Shown here: piece after piece, positions 25,095 to 34,586 of the stretch
Layout of the letters: each line of letters begins with the position of its first letter
Position numbering within the stretch: position 1 is the first letter of the stretch
Origin: Scleroderma bovista
Taxonomy: Eukaryota > Basidiomycota > Agaricomycetes > Boletales > Sclerodermataceae
NCBI GenBank assembly: GCA_037178675.1
Contig: JAYMGJ010000346.1
Span: 62,001-126,000 of the forward strand
DNA: 64,000 nucleotides
Direction of reading: 5' to 3'
Program-made: the position numbers and the translations under genes
Notes under the pieces: model-generated
The model's database searches: none
Seen by the model: the letters and a program-made list of their open reading frames with translations, nothing else
Told to the model about the DNA's origin: nothing

Positions 25095-26365
25095 CTACGA
25101 TGCCAGTGGTGTCTTGAACATAGAAGACACAAAGGTCTTGAGGGTAATAGGAAGTTCTTGCTTGTCCCCGTACACGACCAGGTATGCAGGGCGGATGGTA
25201 TCGTTGTCATATGTCACAGTTTCTGTACAATTCTGTCAGTGACCACTGTAAACCACATAATATCCCACAGACCTTCATAGTTCAGATCCCAGCCGATTTC
25301 TCCTGCAACCTACGGGAAGAGGTATGAAATGGTAAAGTCATCAACTATGGACATTCTCACAGAGTGATATCCGCTGGGAGGGGCAACCAAATGAGTAGCG
25401 TTGCGAAACCGTTTGTAGGGTATTCCCACTACAACACGGCTGACCAGTGCCACACGGAGAGTTGCCTCCTTGGAAAGACTGGATGTATAATCGTCTGCCT
25501 CTAATTGCATTCAAATCGTACGAGACCTATATGGAAGGAACCTGGAACCTACTTGACGAACAAGATGTCGTGTATATACCATGCCCAAATCTGATAACTG
25601 TTAGCAGCTTGTAAACCAAGCAATACTGCTTCACATACCGCTTGAATGCATTCTTAGAGCCTTAAGCAGGAGTGAGACAGAGCAGTAACTGCAACATATG
25701 ATGTTTGACTTACCACATCTTTTCACGTCGAACGAGGTCCGCAATATCGAGCATAAGCTACAATCTCGAAGGCTACAAAGAACTACATTGTTCCCAATCT
25801 CTCCTAGTAAACAGGCGCGATTGGTACCGTGGAAGAGTAAATGCTCGTTTCCTCGTCTATCTTTTGCCTTCACTGTACTCTGAACTGTCGACCTATTTGT
25901 AATAGGGTCAAGTCAAAAAACAACTGCATTTCCCTTAAGCAGATAGTGTACCTGTAGGCAAGATATGGTTCCAGAAGCGCTTCCGTCCAGAGGACTTTGA
26001 AGATGAAGCGGACTTGTGGCCTGGCTTTCTTGCGATGTCGCCAGCCTTTCACGAACAATCTCTCGACTGCGCATACTTAGCTTTTGCATTTCACTTCCGC
26101 AGGGTATGGAGAATCACTTACTTTCAGAGAAACGGGGATTCTCTCGATCTACCCGGAGAAGTCGACGGCCACGACTATGTTTACGGTTCGCAGCATTTTC
26201 GACAGAGAATTCGTCGAATGGTTGTATATCCACCCAGTCATCTTGAGGAGCGCCCATGGTTGTTAATTCGATATTCAGGTAGAAAAGGACGCAAGCATCG
26301 ATTTCAGCTTTATGATGGGCGACGTGCGGCCCTCCTCGCGCAGGTCGCACTGCCTCTGCGTGCAT
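25095..26365 (-). CDS. PARP-like ADP-ribosyltransferase without zinc modules (PARP-B)
   Basis: Second PARP-fold gene, clearly related to its neighbour. Exons 26365..26122, 26066..25952, 25892..25714, 25660..25639, 25590..25553, 25500..25361, 25310..25274 and 25222..25095 give 300 residues. It aligns with PARP-A from FVKGWRHRKKA onward: LLFHGTNRACLLG (His141), CSLRDCSLCSILRTSF, FGHGIYTTSCSSK (Tyr193), SGYHSV, NYEETVTYDN (Glu259) and TIRPAYLVVYG. The triad is kept. Exon 4 is a 22-nt micro-exon; the acceptor at 25661-25662 was chosen because it alone keeps frame into FGHGIY. The Cys/His modules of PARP-A are absent upstream. The N-terminus is uncertain: ATG 26365, or a later ATG before GAPQDDWVDI. 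Divergent from the NADAR gene, 519 bp between starts. Confidence 0.78.
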
Positions 26366-26884
26366 CGCTGAAGGTTGTCCATCGTGCTCGAGGTAACTTT
26401 ACGTTCCCGCACACTTCGAGGCGTTGGAGATCCGGTAAACTCCATGGCGAGAAAGACTCCGGAAGGTCCAAGGGCTTGCCAGGCTGTGATAGGCAGTACA
26501 CCCATCTATGGCCCATGCAGAAACAACGCTGCACAACGGTCATGATGCATGCTGCAGACACATGTCGATGTAGACGAACCGTCAGTGAACTGGTCCAATT
26601 TCTCTTTAAAGAGGCACGTGATCTGTTCACTGCCCCTATCATGGAGAGTTGGAGGTAGAAACGCACCTCCCCCGTGCGCATTGGATTGAACCGGATCGTC
26701 AGATTGAGCATGTAAGTGGACAAACCATTTTGCATCGCCTCCAAGCCGCGAGGCATATAAGAGCTTGTGTTGTCGGTGTGCCGTGGCTGAAGGCACTCCC
26801 TTCTTATCTCTATTCACCTTTGACTTCCGAGTTATAATCAAAATTCTCTTCCTATTCATCGCCGCATTTACGATCACCCTTGGA
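26366..26884. promoter_or_regulatory. divergent region between PARP-B and NADAR gene
   Basis: 519 bp between the two predicted ATGs. Head-to-head placement would allow coordinated control of an ADP-ribosyltransferase and a NADAR protein. Long open frames cross it on both strands (for example 26756..26310 on the minus strand), but none resembles a known protein. No specific site is claimed. Confidence 0.4.
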
Positions 26885-28278
26885 ATGATAGATGCTCGTC
26901 GCATCATGAAGTTCTTCAAAATCGGAGGGTCACCAACTACGCCACAGTCTGCTGTGAGCTCGCCGGGAGGAAAGCCTGTCAGTCAGTATCTGTATTCGAC
27001 TGCAAGGTATGCTATCCTCCAAGTGATGTATCATTGACAGTATCTAAATCACCATTCGTACAGGCACTTACAACCGCCGTCGTCTAACACCAATGAGGAT
27101 GACGATCAGAATTACCCTCCGCTCACCGCACCTTTGGCACAAACGGGTGCCTCCATCCCTCCATTCAACCGGCGTACCCCTCCGATCTACTTTTATGAAA
27201 AGGGCCTAGCATTCTATGAGTTCACCAACTTCTCTCCTCATCCTGTATTCTACAAAGGGAAGAGGTATCCAACGAGCGAACATCTCTTTCAGGCATTCAA
27301 AGTGCGTCCAGCCGAGCATAGTTGTCCTACCACTTGTCTGACGTACATTTAGTTCATCGATGACCATCCGGATGTTGCGGAACGTATTCGAAGCTGCGGG
27401 GAACGGCCAGTACTAGCTTTCGACGAAGCGCACCGCCAACAAAAATGGGTTCGCTCGGACTGGAGACAAGTCAACGTTGAGAAAGTAGGCCTTTCCTAGC
27501 ATCTTAACTTACATTCCTCATAATTCCGCTCAGATGGAAATCGCTCTGCGTCTGAAGTTTACTCAGCATCCAGACCTGAAAGCTATGCTCCTTGGAACTG
27601 GGGACGCTGAGCTGATAGAGGCATGTCTAGTACTGGATCCTTTTTGCGCCTGCATTGACTTCCAGACAGGACTCTCCGAAGGACTATTTCTGGGGAAGGG
27701 GCGCCGATTATACTGGCCGTAACGAACTCGGCAAAGCTCTCGAGAGGCTCCGGGAGGAACTGCGTAGGTCTAATCCTGTGATATAATTTACTGAGGTTGA
27801 CACGACTTGAAAAGGGCATGGGGACGATCCAGACCGTTTTCCAAACGTAAGGCGAGATACGAACCGTCTCTCGGTTCAAGACCTTACGCTGCTGGTCCCA
27901 AACACTGTCATACAATCGACTCAACCCGCTGCGAATCGGTTTTCAGTGGCGTTGACGTCTGGTGTATCTGCGAGTTCTGGTAGGTCACCGAAGAATGGGC
28001 TTTGTGAGGTATGTCCGAGTGGTATGTATGAGAAAGCGTGCGCTAGACCCCCGCGACAGTTTTGTCAGACCAGGCCAAAGTACCAAAATCACCCGTATTG
28101 TGGAAGGACCTGTGCTGATAAAGCTAAGGCGGCCAAATTGTGCAGTGTAGGATAGGTTTCTGTTACCCGAAGCGCTCGCTTATTCTTCTGTTAGTTTTGT
28201 CGTTCCAAACCCAGGCATGGCACACACCCGTTCTGTTCAAAGACTTGTGCGGCCAAAGCAAAGCAACCGAACCCTTGA
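26885..28278 (+). CDS. NADAR-domain N-glycosidase with two C-terminal Cys/His modules
   Basis: NADAR (YbiA/COG3236) proteins are N-glycosidases. Known members act on riboflavin-pathway intermediates, and some bacterial members remove ADP-ribose from guanine. Exons 26885..27006, 27064..27301, 27353..27484, 27534..27620, 27670..27763, 27815..28008, 28060..28146 and 28195..28278 give 345 residues. The domain reads FYEFTNFSPHPV, YPTSEHLFQAFK, HRQQKWVRSDW, LLGTGDAELIE and SPKDYFWGRGADYTGRNELG. After a linker come LCEFCQTRPKY..HPYCGRTCADKAK and LCSFCRSKPRH..HPFCSKTCAAKAK, the same module as in PARP-A. Intron 4 fits best with a GC donor (27621), giving the usual E-x-SP spacing; a GT donor at 27630 would leave a 40-nt intron. 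Start ATG 26885; 26906 is an alternative. Confidence 0.85.
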
Positions 28279-28613
28279 CCCATGCACCATTGAATCTTGA
28301 TGATTGTCGACGACGGATGTATCTATAGTTAGCGAAAATAGTACATATTTATAGTATGTCACCGAGTAGTCAAACTATTTGTTCTTTGGGTTCAAATGAA
28401 CCACCATGTGACTTGCATGGTCATTTCATGTGAAACCTGTTGGCTTACAGTATACAGTCAGTCGCCTATGGATAGTTTAGCAAGGCCTGAAGGCCTGGAC
28501 TTCAGCAGACGGCAGTGATTTCGTACGAATGGGCCGACTCGATGAAGTGTGTGTATTGATCAACGACTAACGGCGGAGTGTATGTGCAATGGATCACAAA
28601 ACCTGTAAGTGAC
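28279..28613. other. convergent intergenic region, no gene seen
   Basis: 335 bp between the stops of the NADAR gene and COQ4; only 3' ends are expected here. If COQ4 splices a last short intron after 28628, its stop would be TGA 28594..28596. Confidence 0.45.
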
Positions 28614-29513
28614 CTACGGTGACGGTAGACTTACTCCTGCTGGTGGGTCCCATACTCTAAGCACTTTCTTCAATTCGGCGAGATCTTGTTCCCATCTTTC
28701 CTCCCAATACACGGTCATCAGACATCTTGCGCTGCTTCCACATTGAAATGCCCAAGGAACGAACTCGCGCCACAACCTCTCGCGTTGTGCTTGTTTCAGA
28801 TTGATAGAGGCTCCAAGTGCGAGACCAGTCATTGGGAACCCGAGATTAGCAAACTCGAAGGCCTTCAAGGCCAGCTCAGGATAGGCCGAGACTTTCAAGG
28901 CAAAGAGAGCGTGGTATAGATCGTGAGTCTCGCGATACCGTTGCATGACGTAGGCAAGCTCGGGATCATCTATGTAGTGCACCTGCAGAACGGATGGAAT
29001 ATTGACTTCTAGCGGAGTGGAAAGCAACTTACTGGTTCTCTTGAATCAGGATCGATTTTGCAAGCCTGTAGCCACCTGGCGTACGCTTTGCCGAAGGTGT
29101 TGTCCGGCAGGTTCGACAGCCACTTGATGTCCAGAGTCTTTGAGCTCACGCGCGGACGGTCTTTGAGAATCCTCCGACCCTCGGAGGAATCCAGCATCGC
29201 ATCCCGCAATCTGATCAACGTGGACCCTGCGGTTGTTTCTCCACACGCTGCGACCATGTCTGTACACATTTAAGCAACGTTTTGTGTCAATGTTTATGAA
29301 CATACCACCCCGCCGCGGATCTATGAATGCCATGAGGGCGGAGCCGACTGCCAGGAATGCATTTTCGAACGGAGTGAGTGGTATGTGGCCTGGATAAGCT
29401 GGCACTCGCGCTTCAGCAGCCGAGTGTAAGGAACAACCTCTAAGTTGAGTGGAGAGACTGGCTGGGACACGACGTCGAAAATAATGAAGGCACGACCTTG
29501 CGACTGGCTGCAT
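28614..29513 (-). CDS. COQ4: ubiquinone biosynthesis protein Coq4
   Basis: Mitochondrial inner-membrane protein that organises the CoQ-synthome and takes part in oxidative decarboxylation of the quinone ring. Exons 29513..29306, 29259..29033 and 28982..28614 give 267 residues. The start MQPVARSCLHYFRRRVPASL is basic and amphipathic, as for a mitochondrial presequence. Family blocks: PLTPFENAFLAVGSALMAF, VHYIDDPELAYVMQRYRETH, and the metal motif HDLYH followed by 11 residues and Glu (HDxxHx11E), complete here. ATG 29513 is the first real ATG. The extreme C-terminus is open to doubt because a possible donor overlaps the last codons. Divergent from the C2H2-like gene. Confidence 0.93.
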
Positions 29514-29998
29514 GGCCAAGGCGTTGGGTGGCGAAGCAAAGGAAGTGTGAAAGTGTAGCCATGGAGTACTAACCCTAATCCTAGGTTCGGTGTTCTCATT
29601 GATTCCAATCCGTCGTGAATCACGACTGAATATCTTCCTCTACAAAAGTCTGGCTTCGGGAGACTGATCATGGTGGGGTTCATGCCTTCCAGTATATATA
29701 TTGGCCAACAAGCTCGCGCTTTGTTGGGCGACCAAAAATGGGCTTGTCAAAGCGCACTTCGCCACGAGTCCTGTGGACACCATACATGTATTATTGACCT
29801 TCCACAGAATGCAATGGACGCCCATTCCACCTCCGTCCTCTCTGTCAAAGCGCTGTCATGTCCAGTTCTCCATAAATATCAGCCCAGACGTTCGATGACT
29901 GGCATTTACTCGTTCCGTCTCCCCTGCAGATATCCGTGGCCGAATTACCATCGCCCTATTCTTCAAGCTCGCTCTCTAATATTCCATCACAAGACGAC
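29514..29998. promoter_or_regulatory. divergent region between COQ4 and C2H2-like gene
   Basis: 485 bp between the ATG of COQ4 and the chosen ATG of the C2H2-like gene. A TATATATT word occurs at about 29693. A 5' exon of the C2H2-like gene may lie here, because an acceptor-like cag (about 29928-29930) precedes its open frame. Confidence 0.35.
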
Positions 29999-31438
29999 AT
30001 GGCGATCTCTGGTGATTTCCAAGTGGCATGCGTTCGCAGGAAGCGTCAATCTACTTGCCAAATGGCTGAATTGCATATCGATACCAGACGGTTTGGCACC
30101 ATCTTCGACGCGGATACCCCTGAGAACGAGTCTGTCGATTGCGGTGATGATCCCAATGAAGATGATGATTGCACCACGTCGGAGTCTCAATGGGAGTTTA
30201 ATGCCACTGATGATACAGGAGGCTCTCAGGCATCCGAAACTCAAGTCGGCGGCGACACGGACGAAAGCTGTGCTTCGAGTGTTAGTGCTGCCCAGCAGGT
30301 TATCCACTATTACCGGAGCTCTCGACTCGATAGGGAGCAATCCCATTCTCCCCAGGAGAAGGATCTACCCTTGTCTCCTCACGATAACCACTCCATGGTT
30401 ACCCTTAATCCCGTGGAGCCCTCCTCACCGATGGACATAACTTGGCGGCCCCCACTGAAAGTTCATGTACACCCTTCTACCAAGCGAGAGCTCGACTATG
30501 CTGTGGGTCCACCTATTATCACGTCCTTCGTTAGAGTTGATTGTAGTCACCTGTATTCATAGCAAAAACAAGCTCATGATATGATACGAAAGGCTGGTCT
30601 TTTACCTGAAGACCGGATTCAGTGTCGTCACTATGGGTGTAGGAACATCCTTGATAACGCTGAAGCTCTCAAGTATCATCTACACTTCCACAACATCGGA
30701 GACATTCCGCAGCATTGCGCACAGCTTTCTGGTGACGGTTGTGCGGAAGGTGCATCTACGGTGCACGCCCATAGCACACACTCCGATCAAAAGACCGGCA
30801 AGTCCTCCAATCGTACTATTACTAGCGGTGTTACATCCCCACCCAAGCCTGTCGTGGAACGTAGCGATCATTCACATTCAAGACATGCTTCAGTACCTTC
30901 TGTGTCCGTTCCACGTAAGCTTTCTAGTGGAGGTGGTCACCGCGCTCGCCCCTCGACGTCTTCAGATCCAAAGACTGTAGAAATCTTCTCCCCGCGAGTT
31001 GCTCCAGCCAACATTTCGAGCCTTACAGCACTTGCAAATGCTGTAGATTCCTCGCGCTCGAAATCGCCTCCCCTGATTAGGCCAATATCTCCCATCGCTA
31101 ACCGTGGTCGTCGAAGCAGGGCCCGTGCAAGAACCATGAGCAGTAGCAGTGGTCCCAAGGGAGCCGGACATAATGTATCCATTACTGCTCTCATTTCCCC
31201 GCCTTCTTCTCCTGGTCTTCCGACTTTCACCAGAACCATCATGTCTCCGCGGACGAACGTGTCTGTTCACGACTCTGGCATTTTTATTCCAGCAGGGGAC
31301 CCTGTGCCACCACAAAAGAGTGAAGTCGAAAGGGCGAAAAGTCCTGTGCGTGTAAAGAGTCCTTTGAGAGCAAGGAGTCCCATAAGAGGTGCGTACATCT
31401 GTCCATCGGACGACCGTCGGGCTTACGTTGTCGCGTGA
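29999..31438 (+). CDS. single C2H2-like zinc-finger protein with Ser/Pro-rich tail
   Basis: Not a protein I can name. Two exons, 29999..30502 and 30563..31438, give 459 residues; the GTGGGT donor at 30503 gives a 60-nt intron. The acidic N-terminal half (DPNEDDDCTTSE) is followed by one C2H2-like finger, CRHYGCRNILDNAEALKYHL plus HFH (C-x4-C-x12-H-x3-H). The long tail is rich in Ser, Pro and Arg, with repeats such as KSPVRVKSPLRARSPIR that could be phosphorylated. The architecture suggests a nuclear DNA- or RNA-binding regulator, but that is inference. The start is uncertain: the frame is open upstream to a possible acceptor near 29930, so one more 5' exon may exist. Confidence 0.62.
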
Positions 31439-31802
31439 AGATGGATTGAAACGCGTGCTATCATTTGGCTGCGTCGTTGATTGAGAGTATTAGCCGATGG
31501 CCTTTGCACCAACTGCACACTAATCACGAGGTCCATCCCTACGCCCGCGACTTCGAGGGACTTGCATCCCTGTCGCCGTGGCTCGCCCTGGTGTCCATTT
31601 ATTGTATTTATTATATTAATTTCCATTTTCTACGCACATTTCTGTGGTCGATATACGCATATCTTCCTTTGTTAATTGAGTATAGACTATGTTTATTACT
31701 AGGCTAATGGGCAGTTGAGCTACCAAGACGGATTAGCGGCCTAATAGTTGGGACCCCTGCCGAAAGGCAGGGTGATTGGGGGATACCTGAGCCCTCGTCA
31801 CA
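31439..31802. other. intergenic region, no gene seen
   Basis: 364 bp between the C2H2-like gene and the palindromic element. It is AT-rich near 31610-31700. Nothing coding is supported. Confidence 0.45.
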
Positions 31803-32065
31803 CACACCAGGGATTTCAAGATTTTCCGGCCGTTTATAGTGCATTGAAAATGACAAATGATAGTTTTAAATTTTACTTTCACATTTTACTTGCATTAAAA
31901 TTTAAAATTATTGTTGTGATTCAAATTTTACTGCCATTAAAATCTCAAACTACTGTTATAATTCAAATTTTAAGGGCATTAAAATGTGAAAGTAAAATTT
32001 AAAATTATCATTTGTCGTTTTCAATGCACTATAAACGGATGGAAAATCTTGAAATCCCTGGTGTG
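31803..32065. mobile_element. 263-bp palindromic MITE-like element
   Basis: The two ends are long inverted copies of each other. The left arm from 31803 (cacaccagggatttcaag) matches the reverse complement of the right arm ending at 32065, for roughly 95 bases with few mismatches. The centre is very AT-rich. There is no coding capacity. Size, long terminal inverted repeats and AT-rich core fit a non-autonomous DNA transposon. A clear target-site duplication was not found, so the superfamily is unknown. Confidence 0.7.
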
Positions 32066-32398
32066 ACATGTATTGCGTCAGGTGTGTCATCATGTCAACT
32101 TATCTGGCGAATGTGTCACGACCATGTAACACTGCCAGACTCCGTGAGGCCTCTAGTCTGTTGTAAACTCAAGTCCAATCGCCATCTGACACCTCCGACG
32201 CTACGTATTCGTCTCCGCTCCGACAATTGTCACTCCATCTCCTTTTAGTAAACAGTTCCGCGCTTACGCCTCCGGTTATTGTATGCTTCTGTTCCGCTTC
32301 CGTTCCTGCTATAGAAAGGTGGTGGTCTGCACAGGGAAGGTCTAGCCTAAGGAAGGGAAAAGGAGGAGACCTGTAGGTAACCTCAGTATGCTGGCAAG

Positions 32399-33040
32399 TG
32401 TTACGACCATGTCCAACTCTGGATCAAATCTGGTTACTCCGGTCACATCGCAGTCCTACAGCTCAACTCCGGTCGTTCTCAGTTACTCCGGTCAACGGAC
32501 GTGCAGATAACCTTCCGCTAACTATGACCCTTGGTCTAGCCCGCATACAGTCTTTACCACACTTGCCCGTCTACCCTGCCTTGACGTGAGTTCTCCGTGA
32601 ACTCGTTATATCTCATACCTTGTAGTATTTTCACCGGACCTGTTTTATTTTCGTCGGACCTGACTTTATTTTCGTCGGACCTGGTCTATCCCTTACTCCG
32701 GTCATCCTTTGTCTGCCATTAGGCTGTTTACTTGTCACCGTATATACTCGTCCCTAGTTTGCACTTAGTATAAGTACTCTGTAGATTATCCTGTACTCCT
32801 CAGTCTGAAATCAACCATAGTCTCTACTCCTGATCTTGCCCGTCTCTGTCTCTGTCTCTGTCTCCCCTTCTTGACCAGAACCTACACAAGGGATCAACGC
32901 TCGTTATCCTTAGTCGTTGAATCCAAGCGGTCACCAACTCCGGCCGGACTAATCTCTTGTCCAGCCCTCTGCCCCCTCCCTTCGTCCGCTTTCGTCCAGA
33001 CTTGACCGGACCCCCTACCAGAGTAGACCCGGACTTGACA
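32399..33040 (+). repeat. Gypsy-A 5' LTR
   Basis: Matches 39699..40340 over its full 642 bp. By eye the two copies differ at 12 sites (15 bases), every one explained by loss of a CpG in one or both copies. It carries the promoter for gag-pol transcription, with a CT-rich run of gtctct repeats near 32850. Confidence 0.93.
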
Positions 33041-33109
33041 GTATTTCAGACTGACACTTGTGTGGGTTCACTGTTCCATACCTCGTATGCAAACTAGCTT
33101 CTACTTCTT

Positions 33110-34552
33110 ATGACTATGACTACGCGCTCTCGCGCTCGTGCCGCTGCAGCACTTGCTGAGGAAACAGGTGCAGTAGACGACCTCCATCTCTCTGCTGCCC
33201 AACAAGCCCTGTCTAACCGCAGGCAACCTCCGGCTTCCGTTAGCCAATTCCGGAGCTTTACAGCTCGCAACCCAGCAGCGTCTTTGACTCCGCGTCGAGA
33301 TGCTGCGTCCCAGAGCCTTCGTGGTTCTGTGGACTTTGGTCACCATGAATCCGTTTCTGGTGATCGATTCCCCTACCGTCGCGACCCCACTCCAGACCGT
33401 CGCGAACCTGCCCATCACCAGTGGTTTGGCCCTGAGGACAGACCCGGAGGTGATCCAGATGACCCCGGAGATGGCGACAACGATGATGACGACAACGATG
33501 ACTTCGTCGACGCCATGGATGAGTTAGACCCTGGTCTAGCTGTCTTCCAAAATTTAGCAGTCGCCGTCAACTGCCTCTCCCGCTCCTCCCGCCAGACCAG
33601 CGACTCTTCCTCCTCCTGTGCCAAAGTCCGTGAACCGGACACCTTCGACGGTACGGACCCAAAAAAGCTCAGGACCTTCTTGGTCCAGTGTGAGCTATGC
33701 TTCCAGGATCGAGCCAAGGCATTCCGCCCTGATAGGGCAAAGGTAACTTTCGCCCAGTCATACCTAAAAGGAATGACACTAGAATGGTTTGAACCGGACC
33801 TCCTCCACTCCGGTGATCCGGCTGACCATCCACTCTGGATGGACAGCTGGGTCCACTTTGTCGCTGAGCTCCAGAACACCTTTGGACCTCACAACCCCAT
33901 CGCTGATGCTGAACATCAGCTCGAGCATCTCCGGATGAAGGACGCACACCGTGTTATGCGGTATATCGTGGACTTCAACCGCCTCACCTCCCAGGTCCAG
34001 GACTACGGAGATGGCGTGCTCTGCCGCCTATTCTACTCCGGTCTCCCGGATCATCTCAAGGATGAAACTGCTCGAGTTGGGAAGCCCCTGACTCTGCATG
34101 GGTTGAGGGCTCTTTGTCAGGAGATCAATGCGCGCTATTGGGAGTGCAAAGACGAGATCTCTCGCACCACGAAGAGCCAACCCACCTCGTCCCCCACTAA
34201 GCCCTCCAACTCCGGAGGCAACTCATCTAACTCCGGTCAGGAGAAATCCAAGACCGGAAACTCCCCCAGCTCCACCAACTCTGGCTCGTCCAAAACAACC
34301 AGCAACCAGTCCTCCTCCGGTTCCAGACCAGACTTAACCAACAAGCTTGGTAAGGACGGGAAGCTGACTGCTGACGAGCGCAAAAGGCACCTGGACAATA
34401 ACCTCTGCATGTTCTGCGGAAGCACCGGTCATTTCGCGGACAACTGTCCAAAGAAGACCAAAAAGGCCAAGGCTCGTGCTGCGGCCATCTCTGCTGAGTC
34501 CAGTAAGACGGACTCCAACTCGGGTGCCAACTCCGAGTCAAAAAAAGAGTAA
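33110..34552 (+). CDS. Gypsy-A Gag (capsid and nucleocapsid)
   Basis: 480-residue Gag, unbroken. The N-terminal part is acidic around DDPGDGDNDDDDNDD. The capsid-like middle contains EPDTFDGTDPKKLRTFLVQC, a start typical of Ty3/chromovirus Gag. A Ser/Asn-rich linker precedes one CCHC knuckle, CMFCGSTGHFADNC (C-x2-C-x4-H-x4-C), that binds the genomic RNA. The C-terminus is basic. The frame ends at TAA 34550..34552 right after a run of seven A, which is the presumed shift site into pol. ATG 33110 is the first in-frame start after the LTR. Confidence 0.9.
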   Translation: MTMTTRSRARAAAALAEETGAVDDLHLSAAQQALSNRRQPPASVSQFRSFTARNPAASLTPRRDAASQSLRGSVDFGHHESVSGDRFPYRRDPTPDRREPAHHQWFGPEDRPGGDPDDPGDGDNDDDDNDDFVDAMDELDPGLAVFQNLAVAVNCLSRSSRQTSDSSSSCAKVREPDTFDGTDPKKLRTFLVQCELCFQDRAKAFRPDRAKVTFAQSYLKGMTLEWFEPDLLHSGDPADHPLWMDSWVHFVAELQNTFGPHNPIADAEHQLEHLRMKDAHRVMRYIVDFNRLTSQVQDYGDGVLCRLFYSGLPDHLKDETARVGKPLTLHGLRALCQEINARYWECKDEISRTTKSQPTSSPTKPSNSGGNSSNSGQEKSKTGNSPSSTNSGSSKTTSNQSSSGSRPDLTNKLGKDGKLTADERKRHLDNNLCMFCGSTGHFADNCPKKTKKAKARAAAISAESSKTDSNSGANSESKKE

Positions 34553-34586
34553 GCAGCTCCTGGCCCTCCGCACAACCGGCGAGCTG
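34540..34586 (+). promoter_or_regulatory. probable -1 ribosomal frameshift signal between gag and pol
   Basis: The heptamer A AAA AAA (34540..34546) is in the correct gag phase for tandem -1 slippage. After a 7-nt spacer a stem forms: cagctc (34554..34559) with gagctg (34581..34586). Shifting -1 here enters the pol frame, which is open from this point into the protease. A loop segment ggccctcc could also pair with ggaggcc at about 34611-34617 to give a pseudoknot. Confidence 0.6.

Noticed and set aside
26014..26658. 214-codon plus-strand open frame opposite PARP-B
   Set aside because: It is antisense to the 5' exons of PARP-B, whose catalytic motifs are clear, and it has no recognisable motif of its own.
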